This document shows, one piece after another, positions 17,058-29,507 of a DNA stretch of 64,000 bases (its first letter is position 1; the number at the start of each line of letters is the position of its first letter). The notes beneath the pieces are model-generated. The model was not told the origin of the DNA. It did not search any database and was given only the letters and a program-made list of their open reading frames with translations. The stretch lies in contig JAIELK010000010.1 in assembly GCA_019753175.1 (NCBI GenBank), positions 1 through 64,000 of the forward strand, given 5' to 3'. The position numbers were made by a program, and so were the translations under genes. This DNA is from Hyphomonadaceae bacterium (lineage in GTDB: Bacteria > Pseudomonadota > Alphaproteobacteria > Caulobacterales > Aquidulcibacteraceae).

Positions 17058-18535
17058 GGACGCGCTCCGGTCTTTTCAATCTCCGTGACGATGTAAGTTT
17101 GACCGTCTTGCCTGAAGCGGAAGCTGACGGCGTCACCTGTTCTGAGACCACGCGCGAGCGCTTCGTCCCGCAATCGAAACTGCATCGTCATGGCGGGCCA
17201 ATTGAGGCTCGTGACCGCGCCGTGCGCAATGGAGATGTTGGCGCCGTCAAGCGCGGCGATGCGGCCTTGGGCTTCGTGCGTCGCGCCCACTTGGCCCGGT
17301 TGACCCTGCGCCGATGTCTCCAAGCGCTGAAGCGCCCCCGATAGGCTCGCTTCGGAATCGATGAGGAACTGGCCCGACGCTACGACCCGCTGCCCTTCCA
17401 CAAGCCCACTGCGAATTTCGATGCGATCGTCCGCGCGCCGGCCGAGCTCGACTTCTGTCGGCGCAAAGCGATTGTCTTCGAGCGCAACGATGACAACGGT
17501 GCGCCGCCCGGTTTGAATGACCGCTTCAGCAGGAACCACGAGCGCCGTTTCGGCGCGCGCGGCGGCGAGTTCAACCTCGGCTGTCATGCCCGGCCGCAAG
17601 CGCATGTCCGAATTGGAGAGCGCAACCCGCACCTCAATTGTGCGCGTCGCCGCATCGGCGGACGGCAGCACGGTCTCGATGCGGCCAGCAAAGCTTTCGC
17701 CGGGATAGGCCGGAACGCGCGCCACGACGCGTCCGCCCCGCTCGGCGACACCCGCATCCGCCTGCGGCAACGACGCGATGAGCCACACCGGCGACATGGC
17801 GTTGATGGTCGCCAGCGGCGCGCCCTGCATGATCGTCATGCCAGGGCGAATGTCGAGCGCCGTAATGGCGCCTGCGACAGGCGCGGTGATCGTCGTGACC
17901 GGACGCGGACGTCCCTCACGTTCGATGCGTTCAATCAGCGATGCCGGCATGCCCAGCATCGCAAGACGCTGGCGCGCTGCCAGAGCCAGATCGCCTCCTG
18001 CCTGGCGAAGCGCTAGATACTCCGCTTGCGCGGCGGTCCATTCGGGCATGCGCACGTCAACGATCGGCGACCCAGCCGAAACGACATCGCCGACAACACG
18101 GCCGTATCCCCGTTCGACAAAGCCCCCGGCGCGCGCCTGTACGACAGCCAGATTGCGTTCGTTAAAGGCCAGGACCCCGGCCGCGCGCACGCTGCGCGTC
18201 AGCGGCGCGCTTTCGACCGATGCCAGCCGCACGCCGAGGTTCTGAACCACGCCGGGTTCGATGCGCACGCTCGCATCACTTGAGATTTCGTCGGCGTAGC
18301 GCGGGATGAGTTCCATCCCCATCGACGATCTGCCAGGCCCCGGATAACGCTCGTTGGGGAGCATCGGATCGTACCAATAGGCGATCTCGCGGCCCGCCTG
18401 GGATTCAGCGCCAGCGGGGCTGCGGCTCGCGCCCAGCCAATAGCCGCCCGCGCCGATCGCCAACGTCCCGGCGATGATCGCGCCCAACAGCGCAACGCGG
18501 CGCGTCCTGAGCATAGGCTTCTGCGCTTCGGTCAT
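17054..18535 (-). CDS. cusB: CusB membrane fusion protein with C-terminal CusF domain
   Basis: A 493-aa periplasmic adaptor. The N-terminus has a membrane helix and a heavy-metal-binding motif ([20 protein letters not shown], about residues 53-72). The HlyD-like core follows ([40 protein letters not shown]). Residues about 423-493 form a fused CusF-like domain with [20 protein letters not shown]. Adaptor-CusF fusions occur in other bacteria and place the chaperone next to the pump. It overlaps cusC and cusA by 4 nt. Confidence 0.93.
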   Translation of the reverse strand: MTEAQKPMLRTRRVALLGAIIAGTLAIGAGGYWLGASRSPAGAESQAGREIAYWYDPMLPNERYPGPGRSSMGMELIPRYADEISSDASVRIEPGVVQNLGVRLASVESAPLTRSVRAAGVLAFNERNLAVVQARAGGFVERGYGRVVGDVVSAGSPIVDVRMPEWTAAQAEYLALRQAGGDLALAARQRLAMLGMPASLIERIEREGRPRPVTTITAPVAGAITALDIRPGMTIMQGAPLATINAMSPVWLIASLPQADAGVAERGGRVVARVPAYPGESFAGRIETVLPSADAATRTIEVRVALSNSDMRLRPGMTAEVELAAARAETALVVPAEAVIQTGRRTVVIVALEDNRFAPTEVELGRRADDRIEIRSGLVEGQRVVASGQFLIDSEASLSGALQRLETSAQGQPGQVGATHEAQGRIAALDGANISIAHGAVTSLNWPAMTMQFRLRDEALARGLRTGDAVSFRFRQDGQTYIVTEIEKTGARP

Positions 18536-19752
18536 GGCGCGTTCTCCGTAAAGGGCAGCGTGAGCGCCGCGCCGACGAGCGCGCGGCGTTCTTCCAGGTC
18601 GATCAGTTCAAGTTCAGCCTCGACAGCCTCGCGGCGCGCCGCGATCACGTCGGCCGTGCTCGCGGCGCCCGCGGCGAAACTCCCCCGCACGGCTTCGGCG
18701 CGCTGGCGCGCCAATGGCAGGCGCGTGTCGCGAGCGCGCGCGAGATTGGCGTCGAGCGCCGCGTACTGCGCAAGCGCCGTTTCGAGCGCCGCGCGCTGAG
18801 CGCGTAGCGCCGCCGCGCGCTCGCCCTGCGCGCGCGCTTGCTCGGCGCGTCGCGACTCGATCAGCGGCCCCTGCCGCCAGGCTTGAAACAAGGGGAGGCC
18901 AATGCGGACTTCCACCGAGGCCATGTCGCCGAAATCGCGTTCGCGGTTTTGATACATGAGCGATAAGGACCAGTCCGGGGCGCGCTCGGCGCGCGCCATG
19001 TCCAGGCCCGCTTCGCTCGCGGTTTCCTCCGCAAAGAACGCCGCCAGCACCGGATGGGCCGCCAGCTGGGCGCGAAGTTCGTCGCCTTTGACATGAAACG
19101 CCGGCGCCTCGCCTGTGATCGCGCCCTCGCCCGTCCAACGCCGAAGCTCAGCACGTTCGGCAGCAAGCGCCGCCTCGGCGTCGGCGAGCCGGTCGCGCAT
19201 GCGGGCTGCGTCGATTTCGGCGGCGATGGCGTCATTTGCGCTGCCGGCGCCGCCCGCCAAGCGCGCGCGTGAGGCGGCCGCGAGCGCGGTTGCTTCGGTT
19301 TGGATCGACTGCAGCGCCGCCAACCGGCGTTCGGCGTAATGAACGCCAAACCAAGCCTGCGCCGCGCCCAGGCGGGCTTCCAGTTCGGCGACGCCAAGCA
19401 TCGCGTCAGCGCGCACGACATCGGCCTCGGCCATCTGGCGTCGCGCGCGCCGCTCGGCGCCCGAGGGCATGTCCTGCATAATGCCGACCGTACGCATGGT
19501 CATGAAATCGCGATCGAACCGATAGGCGTCAGGCCCCTCGACAGGCACGTTCTCCAATCCAAGCACCAATTGCGGGTCGGGCAATTGGCCAGCCGGACCG
19601 ACAGCGCGGTCGGCGGCGAGCCGGCCGGCCCTGCCCGCTTCAACGCTCGGCGATTGAGCCGCGCGCGCGAGCGCGTCGGCGAAACTCATGTCTTGGGCAT
19701 GTGCGACCGGACTTATGCCGATGACGCAGCACGCCAGCCAAAAGGCGCGCAT
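18532..19752 (-). CDS. cusC: TolC/CusC-like outer membrane efflux protein
   Basis: The 406-aa product has a signal peptide (to HAQ, about residue 20) and two outer-membrane-efflux repeats rich in Ala, Arg and Glu heptads (DPQLVLGLENVPVEGPDAYR, VGIMQDMPSGAERRARRQMA, IGLPLFQAWRQGPLIESRRA). It has no acylated cysteine, unlike E. coli CusC. It forms the outer channel for CusBA and is the first structural gene of the operon on the minus strand, about 80 bp downstream of the small Cys/Met protein gene. Confidence 0.88.
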   Translation of the reverse strand: MRAFWLACCVIGISPVAHAQDMSFADALARAAQSPSVEAGRAGRLAADRAVGPAGQLPDPQLVLGLENVPVEGPDAYRFDRDFMTMRTVGIMQDMPSGAERRARRQMAEADVVRADAMLGVAELEARLGAAQAWFGVHYAERRLAALQSIQTEATALAAASRARLAGGAGSANDAIAAEIDAARMRDRLADAEAALAAERAELRRWTGEGAITGEAPAFHVKGDELRAQLAAHPVLAAFFAEETASEAGLDMARAERAPDWSLSLMYQNRERDFGDMASVEVRIGLPLFQAWRQGPLIESRRAEQARAQGERAAALRAQRAALETALAQYAALDANLARARDTRLPLARQRAEAVRGSFAAGAASTADVIAARREAVEAELELIDLEERRALVGAALTLPFTENAP

Positions 19753-19833
19753 GGGCGTAGTGCTCCTGATCCCTGCTGACGAGAAGCGCGCGGGCGCGCG
19801 AGAGCGCGGCGCCCGAAGCGCGCAAGTACGGGG

Positions 19834-20184
19834 TCAGGTGGTTCGCGGCGGCCGCCAGAAGTCGTCTGGCGCGGTCGATGGGAAGCGTTGCTCTAGGACA
19901 GGGGCGACGCGCAACGCGCTTGGCGTTGCTGGCGCTGATGCCCGCGCCTCGACTGCCGCGACCGCCGGACCCGCTCGGCACGCCATCGCCATGGCGCAGT
20001 CCGACATTTGTTTGGACGGCTGATCGCTGGGCGCCGCGGGCCCATCGTCGGGGCAGCAATCGTGGTTGAAGGCGCCAGCCTCCGCCGCAGCAAGCATCGG
20101 GCAATCCGCGCGCACTATGGCGTTCGCCACCCCGGCGAAGCCAAGCGCGATAACCATAAGCAAGAAAAGCCAAATACGGCCCAT
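19834..20184 (-). CDS. small exported Cys/Met-containing protein preceding the cus operon
   Basis: The 116-aa product has a signal peptide (MGRIWLFLLMVIALGFAGVA). The mature part carries a Cys/Met/His cluster (DCPMLAAAEAGAFNHDCCPD, then MSDCAMAMAC) that could bind copper, and a C-terminus rich in Ala, Pro and Arg. It resembles the short Cys-rich exported proteins found beside copper pumps, but I recognise no named family. The start is at ATG 20184; the frame stays open upstream, but the signal peptide and GGGGAG place it here. The ECF-like promoter lies 63 nt upstream. Confidence 0.7.
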   Translation of the reverse strand: MGRIWLFLLMVIALGFAGVANAIVRADCPMLAAAEAGAFNHDCCPDDGPAAPSDQPSKQMSDCAMAMACRAGPAVAAVEARASAPATPSALRVAPVLEQRFPSTAPDDFWRPPRTT

Positions 20185-20246
20185 TGCGGGACAACGCTCC
20201 CCTTTGCGCGGAAGCTCAAGAGATTTCGCCAATACTCCTACTACAG

Positions 20247-20273
20247 TTACGCAAGAGGCGGGCCGATCCCTTG
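20247..20273 (-). promoter_or_regulatory. putative ECF-sigma promoter of the small Cys protein-cusCBAF operon
   Basis: On the minus strand the site reads CAAGGGAT, 14 nt, CGTAA. The AGGGAT and CGTA cores and the 14-nt spacer are those of the copA, cusF and sigma-operon sites. It directs transcription toward 20184 and cusC. Confidence 0.55.
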
Positions 20274-20281
20274 CGTCGCGG

Positions 20282-20434
20282 CGCCGCAGCGATGCAAGAG
20301 CTCTCTGGGCGCTCCACATCATGGACTGGCGCGACCACGAGAACTTCAATCACCCGCTGATCCTCGCCGTCTCATTCATCACGCTTTTGTCCGTGATCGC
20401 GCGGATCGTGCTCATCCCATATCGCATCCGCTTT
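20282..20434 (+). pseudogene. remnant of a PepSY transmembrane gene (C-terminal fragment)
   Basis: The frame encodes RRSDARALWALHIMDWRDHE, then NFNHPLILAVSFITLLSVIA and RIVLIPYRIRF. It is clearly related to residues 174-228 of the PepSY protein at 9055-9795, but lacks four residues (MWRLYDT shortened). No start, no N-terminal domain and no ribosome binding site accompany it. It lies beside the cus promoter, so either a second copper operon was deleted here or a duplication arose within the island. Confidence 0.75.
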
Positions 20435-20584
20435 CGCGCCCGACCGCCAAAAGCCAGCATGAATGCAACGACTCAGCAGCTCATCGTTCTCACCGATTTC
20501 GGGTCGCGTGTCCGGACGCGGGGCCTTGTCTTTGTCACTGCGAGTCAGGCGCCTCCGGCGCGGATCGACCACAGGGTTTGGTCT

Positions 20585-21643
20585 TCACCGCTTTACGTGC
20601 GCGTGTCCGTGATGCAGGTCCGGGAAATGCGGATGGCGATGGATAAGGGGCGCGTGACGGTGACGGTGCGTGTGCGGTTCACCGGGCGGATCGCTTGGCG
20701 CGTGTTCATGCTGATGGTGATCGTCGTGACGATGCGGATGCTCATGCTCCATGGGCTCATGCGCGTGCTCGTGATCATGGCGCTCGACGACGTGAAGATA
20801 GATGCCTGACGCCATGAGCGCGCCAGCAAGCAGCAGTTGGAGCGTGATCGGCTCGGCCAGCAGCAGAACGCCAACGCCCGCGCCAATGAACGGCGCCGTC
20901 GAGAAATAGGCGCCGGTGCGCGCGGCGCCCACTTGGCGCAGCGCGAGCACGAAAAGCACGAGGCTGACGCCGTAACCGAAGAAGCCGACAATGCCTGCGC
21001 CGAGGAGCGGCGTCAGCGCCGGCATGCGGGCGCCCAGCATAAGCGCCAGTCCAAGGTTCACGCTTCCCGCGACCAGTCCCTTGATCATCGTGATCGCAAC
21101 CGGATCGGCGCCGGCGATCTTGCGCGTGAGATTGTTGTCGACGCCCCAGGCGAGACACGCGCCCGCGATCGCGAGCGCGCCGGCGCCAAGGCCGATCGGT
21201 CCGCCTTGCCAGGACAGCACGAGCGCGCCCGACAGGATCGCGGCCGCGCCAAGCAGAATGCGCCGGTCGACATTCTCCTTGAACACGATCCAGGCGATCG
21301 CCATCGTCGCCAGACCTTCGAGATTGAGCAGCAGCGCGGCCGATGAGCTCGGCGTCGCCGCAAGCCCGATCATCAGCAGCACCGGACCGACGACACCGCC
21401 CGCGATGACAGCCCCCGCAAGCCACGGCAAATCGGCTGCGCGCAGCGGCGCCTCCGTTCGCGCTTGCCCGCGTCGCAGACCTTGCAGGACAGCAAGTCCG
21501 ATGCCCGCGCCAAGATAGAGCAAGCCGGCCAGCAGCCAGGGATCAACGACGCCAAGCAATTGCTTCGCCAGCGGCGTGCTGACGCCGAACAGCGCGGCCG
21601 ACGCCAGGCCGAGGACGGCGCCGCTTGAGCGGTCGAGCTTCAT
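20585..21643 (-). CDS. DMT/EamA-family transporter with His-rich C-terminal tail
   Basis: A 352-aa protein with about ten membrane helices in two EamA repeats (GAVLGLASAALFGVSTPLAK and GAGALAIAGACLAWGVDNNL). A long cytoplasmic or periplasmic His-rich tail follows, from about residue 288 (HDHEHAHEPMEHEHPHRHDD and HTHRHRHAPLIHRHPHFPDL). The tail suggests divalent metal binding. It overlaps the upstream merR-type gene by 4 nt, so its expression is probably metal-controlled. The transported substrate is not known; metal export is an inference from context. Confidence 0.82.
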   Translation of the reverse strand: MKLDRSSGAVLGLASAALFGVSTPLAKQLLGVVDPWLLAGLLYLGAGIGLAVLQGLRRGQARTEAPLRAADLPWLAGAVIAGGVVGPVLLMIGLAATPSSSAALLLNLEGLATMAIAWIVFKENVDRRILLGAAAILSGALVLSWQGGPIGLGAGALAIAGACLAWGVDNNLTRKIAGADPVAITMIKGLVAGSVNLGLALMLGARMPALTPLLGAGIVGFFGYGVSLVLFVLALRQVGAARTGAYFSTAPFIGAGVGVLLLAEPITLQLLLAGALMASGIYLHVVERHDHEHAHEPMEHEHPHRHDDHHQHEHAPSDPPGEPHTHRHRHAPLIHRHPHFPDLHHGHAHVKR

Positions 21644-22116
21644 GACTTCGCTCTCTTCGGTCGTTTTGCCGGTTGCAGCGTCTTCGCGCGCTGAGCGGGT
21701 GGCGCATGATCATGCGCGCAACCGTCATGATCGCCCAGGGCGTCAATGACGCGACAATCAGCAGCGACGCCGCCGGCGCAGGACTTGACGATGCGCGTCA
21801 ATTCGCGCTGCAAAGCCTTGAGCTGGCCGATGCGCGTTTCGACCGCGAGCAGATGCGCGCGCGCAATGCGGTCGGCTTCGGCGCAGGGCCGATCTGGATC
21901 GTCGGTGAGATCCAGCAGCGAGCGTATGTCGTCGAGTTCGAACCCAAGCGCGCGCGCATGGCGAATGAAGGACAGGCGGCGCACATCGGCGTCTGCGTAC
22001 AAGCGCCGTCCGCTCCCGGTCCGTTCTGGCGCAGGCAACAGCCCTTCCTGCTCGTAGAAACGGATGGTCGGGATTTTCAGTCCGGTGCGTTTGGCGACAG
22101 CGCCGATGGCCAGCAT
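21640..22116 (-). CDS. MerR-family metal-responsive regulator (ZntR/PbrR/CadR-like)
   Basis: A 158-aa regulator with the MerR HTH (MLAIGAVAKRTGLKIPTIRF, YEQEGLLPAPERTGSGRRLY), a dimerisation helix and metal-site cysteines: Cys78 (DRPCAEA), Cys113 and Cys121 (SCAGGVAADC). A Cys at the position of Cys78 is characteristic of the divalent-ion sensors (ZntR, PbrR, CadR), whereas CueR has Ser there, so Zn/Cd/Pb/Co is more likely than Cu. A Cys/His-rich tail (DHDGCAHDH) follows. The start is the ATG at 22116; upstream in-frame codons would cross the operator. Little or no leader separates it from the divergent operator. Confidence 0.85.
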   Translation of the reverse strand: MLAIGAVAKRTGLKIPTIRFYEQEGLLPAPERTGSGRRLYADADVRRLSFIRHARALGFELDDIRSLLDLTDDPDRPCAEADRIARAHLLAVETRIGQLKALQRELTRIVKSCAGGVAADCRVIDALGDHDGCAHDHAPPAQRAKTLQPAKRPKRAKS

Positions 22117-22124
22117 TTTGGGGC

Positions 22125-22155
22125 TTGATCCTCTAGTCACTAGAGAATGTAGTCG
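22125..22155 (+). promoter_or_regulatory. MerR-type operator/promoter with 19-bp spacer
   Basis: TTGATC (22125-22130), a 19-bp spacer containing the dyad CTCTAGTCACTAGAG (22131-22145), then TAGTCG as a weak -10 box (22150-22155). The elongated spacer with a central CTAG-rich dyad is the hallmark of MerR-regulated promoters. It lies between the merR-type gene and the divergent ICMT-like/CDF/czc genes, so it should control the latter and perhaps also the regulator. Confidence 0.75.
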
Positions 22156-22184
22156 ATAGGGCATCGAAATTCGAGCCCTTCGCC

Positions 22185-22442
22185 ATGCCCCTTTCATCCC
22201 CGCCCGCCTGGCTGCCGCTTGCCGCCCTCCTCGCGATCATCGCCGTGTCGGCGCTGCGGGTTGTCGGCGTGGCGCGGGCGCACAAGGTCAAGGCGCTCAG
22301 CTTCGGCCGCCACGCGCTGATCCAGGTGCGTATCGAAGAAGAAGCCCTGCGCGAGAAGCATGGCGACGCGTACGAACGCCATGCGGCGCAAGTCGGCCGC
22401 TGGTTTGGCCGGCGCGTCGGACGCCAAGGCGCCGCCGCATGA
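22185..22442 (+). CDS. short ICMT-like membrane protein, probably internally deleted
   Basis: The 85-aa product has one N-terminal helix (AWLPLAALLAIIAVSALRVV) and a C-terminal segment (IRIEEEALRE-like: VRIEEEALREKHGDAYERHA, then AQVGRWF) that matches the C-terminal end of isoprenylcysteine carboxyl methyltransferase family proteins. The central helices and the SAM-binding part of that family are missing. Two readings are possible: a deletion derivative, or a genuine small protein of metal operons. The stop overlaps the CDF gene start (ATGA). It is the first gene after the MerR-type operator. Confidence 0.55.
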   Translation: MPLSSPPAWLPLAALLAIIAVSALRVVGVARAHKVKALSFGRHALIQVRIEEEALREKHGDAYERHAAQVGRWFGRRVGRQGAAA

Positions 22443-23074
22443 GTTCGTGCTGCGAGGGCGGCTGCGGCCAGGTGCGCGCGGCGCAGATGAATGCGCAAGC
22501 GCGCCGTCTGCTCTGGATTGTCCTGATCGCCAACGCCGCAATGTTCGGCGTCGAGATGATCGGCGGTCACGCCGTGGGATCGCTGGCGCTTCAGGCGGAC
22601 GCCCTCGACTTCGGTGCCGATGCCGCCACCTACGCGATCACGCTGTGGGCGATCGGCAAGAGCGACATCGTGCGCGTCCGCGCGGCGCTCCTGAAGAGCG
22701 CATCGATGCTGCTTGTCGGTCTGGCGATCCTGGCGGGCGCTGCAGTCAAGATTGCGTCCGGCGCCGCGCCTGAGGCGCCGCCCATGGGCCTGATCGGGGC
22801 GCTCGCCTTAGCGGTGAATCTAGGCGCTGTTATGTTATTACTCGGCTTTCGAGAGGGCGACGCCAATCTGCGCTCCGCGTGGCTCTGCTCGCGCAATGAC
22901 GCCGTTGGTAACCTTCTGGTCATCATCGCCGCCATCGCCACCGCCTGGACGCACTCATTCTGGCCCGACCTCATTGTCGGAATAGTCATGTGTTTACTCT
23001 TCCTCAGCGGGTCTTGGGTCGTATATAGCCAAGCGCGCCGCGAATCGTCGGCAGTGTCGGAGAGCGCCGCTTGA
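22439..23074 (+). CDS. CDF-type cation efflux protein
   Basis: A 211-aa protein with an N-terminal metal-binding-like motif (SSCCEGGCG) and five or six membrane helices. TM2 carries QADALDFGADAATY and TM5 LCSRNDAVGNLLVIIAAIA, the positions that form the CDF transport site, but with an Asp/Asn pattern instead of the usual His-Asp pairs. The family's C-terminal cytoplasmic domain is lacking. It probably exports a divalent cation to the periplasm for the Czc pump. It overlaps both neighbours (ATGA and TTGA). Confidence 0.8.
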   Translation: MSSCCEGGCGQVRAAQMNAQARRLLWIVLIANAAMFGVEMIGGHAVGSLALQADALDFGADAATYAITLWAIGKSDIVRVRAALLKSASMLLVGLAILAGAAVKIASGAAPEAPPMGLIGALALAVNLGAVMLLLGFREGDANLRSAWLCSRNDAVGNLLVIIAAIATAWTHSFWPDLIVGIVMCLLFLSGSWVVYSQARRESSAVSESAA

Positions 23075-23457
23075 CATCTTGGGCTCGAATGGATTGGAGG
23101 CGCTGGCTCGCGATGCTCTGCATCGCATTGACGGCGGCGCTTTCTTTCGAGCCGGCGCACGCGGGCGAGTACGCTCAACGCGCTTCAGCCGACATAATCC
23201 AGGTCGGCGACGGGCATGTCATTCACGTGCACGTCGATGATGGCGCCGACCATCATCCAAGCCAGCAACCGGATCATGACGGGGACGAGCCGCACTCGCA
23301 CTTTTGCGGCGGTGCTCATACTGTGCAGCTTCCCAGCAGCGGTGGTGAAGTTCACGCCGAGCAGAACGTGCTCAAGCTTGGCTTTGCGTTCGATGCCGCC
23401 CGCGACACATCAGGGCCCATCTACGGATTAGAGCGCCCGCCGCGACCCGCCGCTTGA
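23071..23457 (+). CDS. His-rich periplasmic protein of the czc cluster
   Basis: The 128-aa product has a signal peptide (RWLAMLCIALTAALSFEPAH) followed by His/Asp-rich stretches (GDGHVIHVHVDDGADHHPSQ, QPDHDGDEPHSHFCGGAH). It resembles the small CzcI-like or cobalt-zinc-cadmium associated periplasmic proteins, although no conserved domain can be named. I take the TTG at 23071, which overlaps the CDF stop and has GGAGAG before it; an ATG at 23089 is an alternative. It presumably binds metal in the periplasm. Confidence 0.6.
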   Translation: MTSWARMDWRRWLAMLCIALTAALSFEPAHAGEYAQRASADIIQVGDGHVIHVHVDDGADHHPSQQPDHDGDEPHSHFCGGAHTVQLPSSGGEVHAEQNVLKLGFAFDAARDTSGPIYGLERPPRPAA

Positions 23458-23516
23458 GCTGACGCGCGGCCATTGTTGCGCCGCGCATGTCGTTTCACGC
23501 GATTGGCGAGTATTTC

Positions 23517-24826
23517 ATGTCATCCCGACACTCTCGGGTTCGCACGGGCGCACGAATGCGCCCTCGCGATCCCAAATCCTCATGGCGCGCATTTGCGTTG
23601 GCGGCGTGCGGCGCCTTGAGTCTCAGCAACAGCGCATGGGCGCAAGAGGGCGCGCTTTCGCTTTCCGAAGCGCTGCGACTGGCGCGGCAGGCCGATCCGC
23701 GCCTGCGCGCGGCCGAGGCCGGTGTGGACGCCGCCGAGGCCGGAATTCGTCAGGCGCGTGCACGCCCGAACCCGACACTCGGCCTTGAAGTCGAAAATTT
23801 CGGCGGACAGGATTCGCTACGCGGCTTCGATGGGTCTGAGTCGACGTTCAGTCTCTCGCAGCCGATTGAACGCGGAGGCCGCCGCCAGGCGCGGGTCGCC
23901 GTGGCGACGCAAGAACGCTCCGCCGCGGAGACCGATGCGTTGATCGCACGGCTCAATGTGTACGAAGACGTCCAGCGCGCCTATTACGACGCCCTCGCCA
24001 CGGCGGCGCTTGTCATCATCGCGGAAGATCGCCTGGCGACGGCCGAGGCGATGGAAGCAACCGTCGCGCGCCGAGTCGCCGCCGCGCGCGATCCGCTCAT
24101 GGCCGGCGCCCGCGCCGAGGCCGGAACAGCCGAGGCCCGCATCGCACTTGAGAGCGCGCGCAACGAGGCCGCCATCGCACGCGCCAATTTGGCAAGCCTG
24201 ATCGGCGATCACGCCTTCACGCTGGCGCCGGCCGCGCTCGAACTGCCCCAGGCGCAAAGCCACGATCACGAAACCGATCCGACCTCCAATCCCGAAATCG
24301 CCCGGCTGCGGGCGGCGCGCGCGCTCGCGAGTGCAACAGCGCGCCTCGAACGCTCGCGCGGTTACATGGACCCCACCGTCAGCGTCGGCGTTCGCCGGTT
24401 TGAGGAGAGCGGCGATACCGGGCTGGTCGCGGGGCTGTCCATCCCATTCGGCATCTTCGATCGCAATCGCGGGGCAATTGCGCGCGCAGAGGCTGAAGAA
24501 CGCCGCGCCGGTTTCGATGTCGAAGCGGCTCGCCTGCGCATTGAGCGCGAAGCGCACGCGCTGACCCGCCGCCTGGAAAGCGCGCAGCTCACCGCCGTTT
24601 CGCTCGATCGCACTGTAATTCCGCACGCCGCGCGCGCACTCGACCTCGCCCGTGACGGCTACAATCAAGGCGCATTCTCTTATCTCGACGTGCTCGAAGC
24701 TCAGCGCGCGCTCACCGCCGCGCGCCAGGCCCGCGTCGAAACGCTCCGCACCTATCACCATACCGAGGCGGCGCTTGATCGCTTGACCGCCCGTTTCGCC
24801 GATGCGCTCGGCGAGGAGACCTCGCA

Positions 24827-24830
<4 letters not shown>
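23517..24830 (+). CDS. czcC: CzcC-like outer membrane efflux protein
   Basis: A TolC-family channel protein (437 aa from this start). After a signal peptide ending near SAWAQ come two efflux repeats: LSLSEALRLARQADPRLRAA, RPNPTLGLEVENFGGQD, FSLSQPIERGGRRQARVAVA and GLSIPFGIFDRNRGAIARAE. The start is uncertain: ATGs at 23487, 23517 and 23556 are in frame. 23517 has a weak GGCGAG; 23556 would give the most standard signal peptide. The stop overlaps czcB. It forms the outer channel of the Czc pump. Confidence 0.85.
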
Positions 24831-29259
<4,429 letters not shown>

Positions 29260-29356
29260 GCCGGGCGGATCGCGCGCCTGGCGCCGGCGTCAAGGGACGG
29301 CTCTGCCTCTTCGCCCTGGACGCCGGCTTGCGCGCGATGGCGGCGCAGAGCCTGTC

Positions 29357-29416
29357 GGGACGTGGGAGCCACGTCCCTGCTTCACTCGACCTCAGGCCCT
29401 GCTCGGGCCGAGGTCG
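29357..29416. other. two adjacent strong hairpins downstream of czcA
   Basis: Hairpin one has perfect arms GGGACGTGG / CCACGTCCC with a 3-nt loop (29357-29377). Hairpin two has arms beginning CGACCTC and ending AGGTCG, about 12 bp with one bulge, and a 5-nt loop (29387-29416). Neither is followed by a T-tract, so they are not classical terminators, although they could end the czc transcript or protect its 3' end. They lie in the gene-free stretch between czcA and the LexA-like remnant. Confidence 0.5.
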
Positions 29417-29507
29417 AACATGGGAGCTTGTGCGGGGCAGAGCGCAGAAAATGCGCGTCGGCGCGTGCGTTAATGGGTTGGGGCTGGTGGCGTCGTCCTG
29501 CCGGAAA

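Noticed and set aside
19765-19790. AGGGAT-like box upstream of cusC on the minus strand
   Set aside because: No CGTA box follows at 14 nt; the good site is further upstream at 20247-20273.
21640-22116. Mercury operon (merR with merTPA)
   Set aside because: The regulator is of the divalent-ion MerR type and no merA, merT or merP is present.
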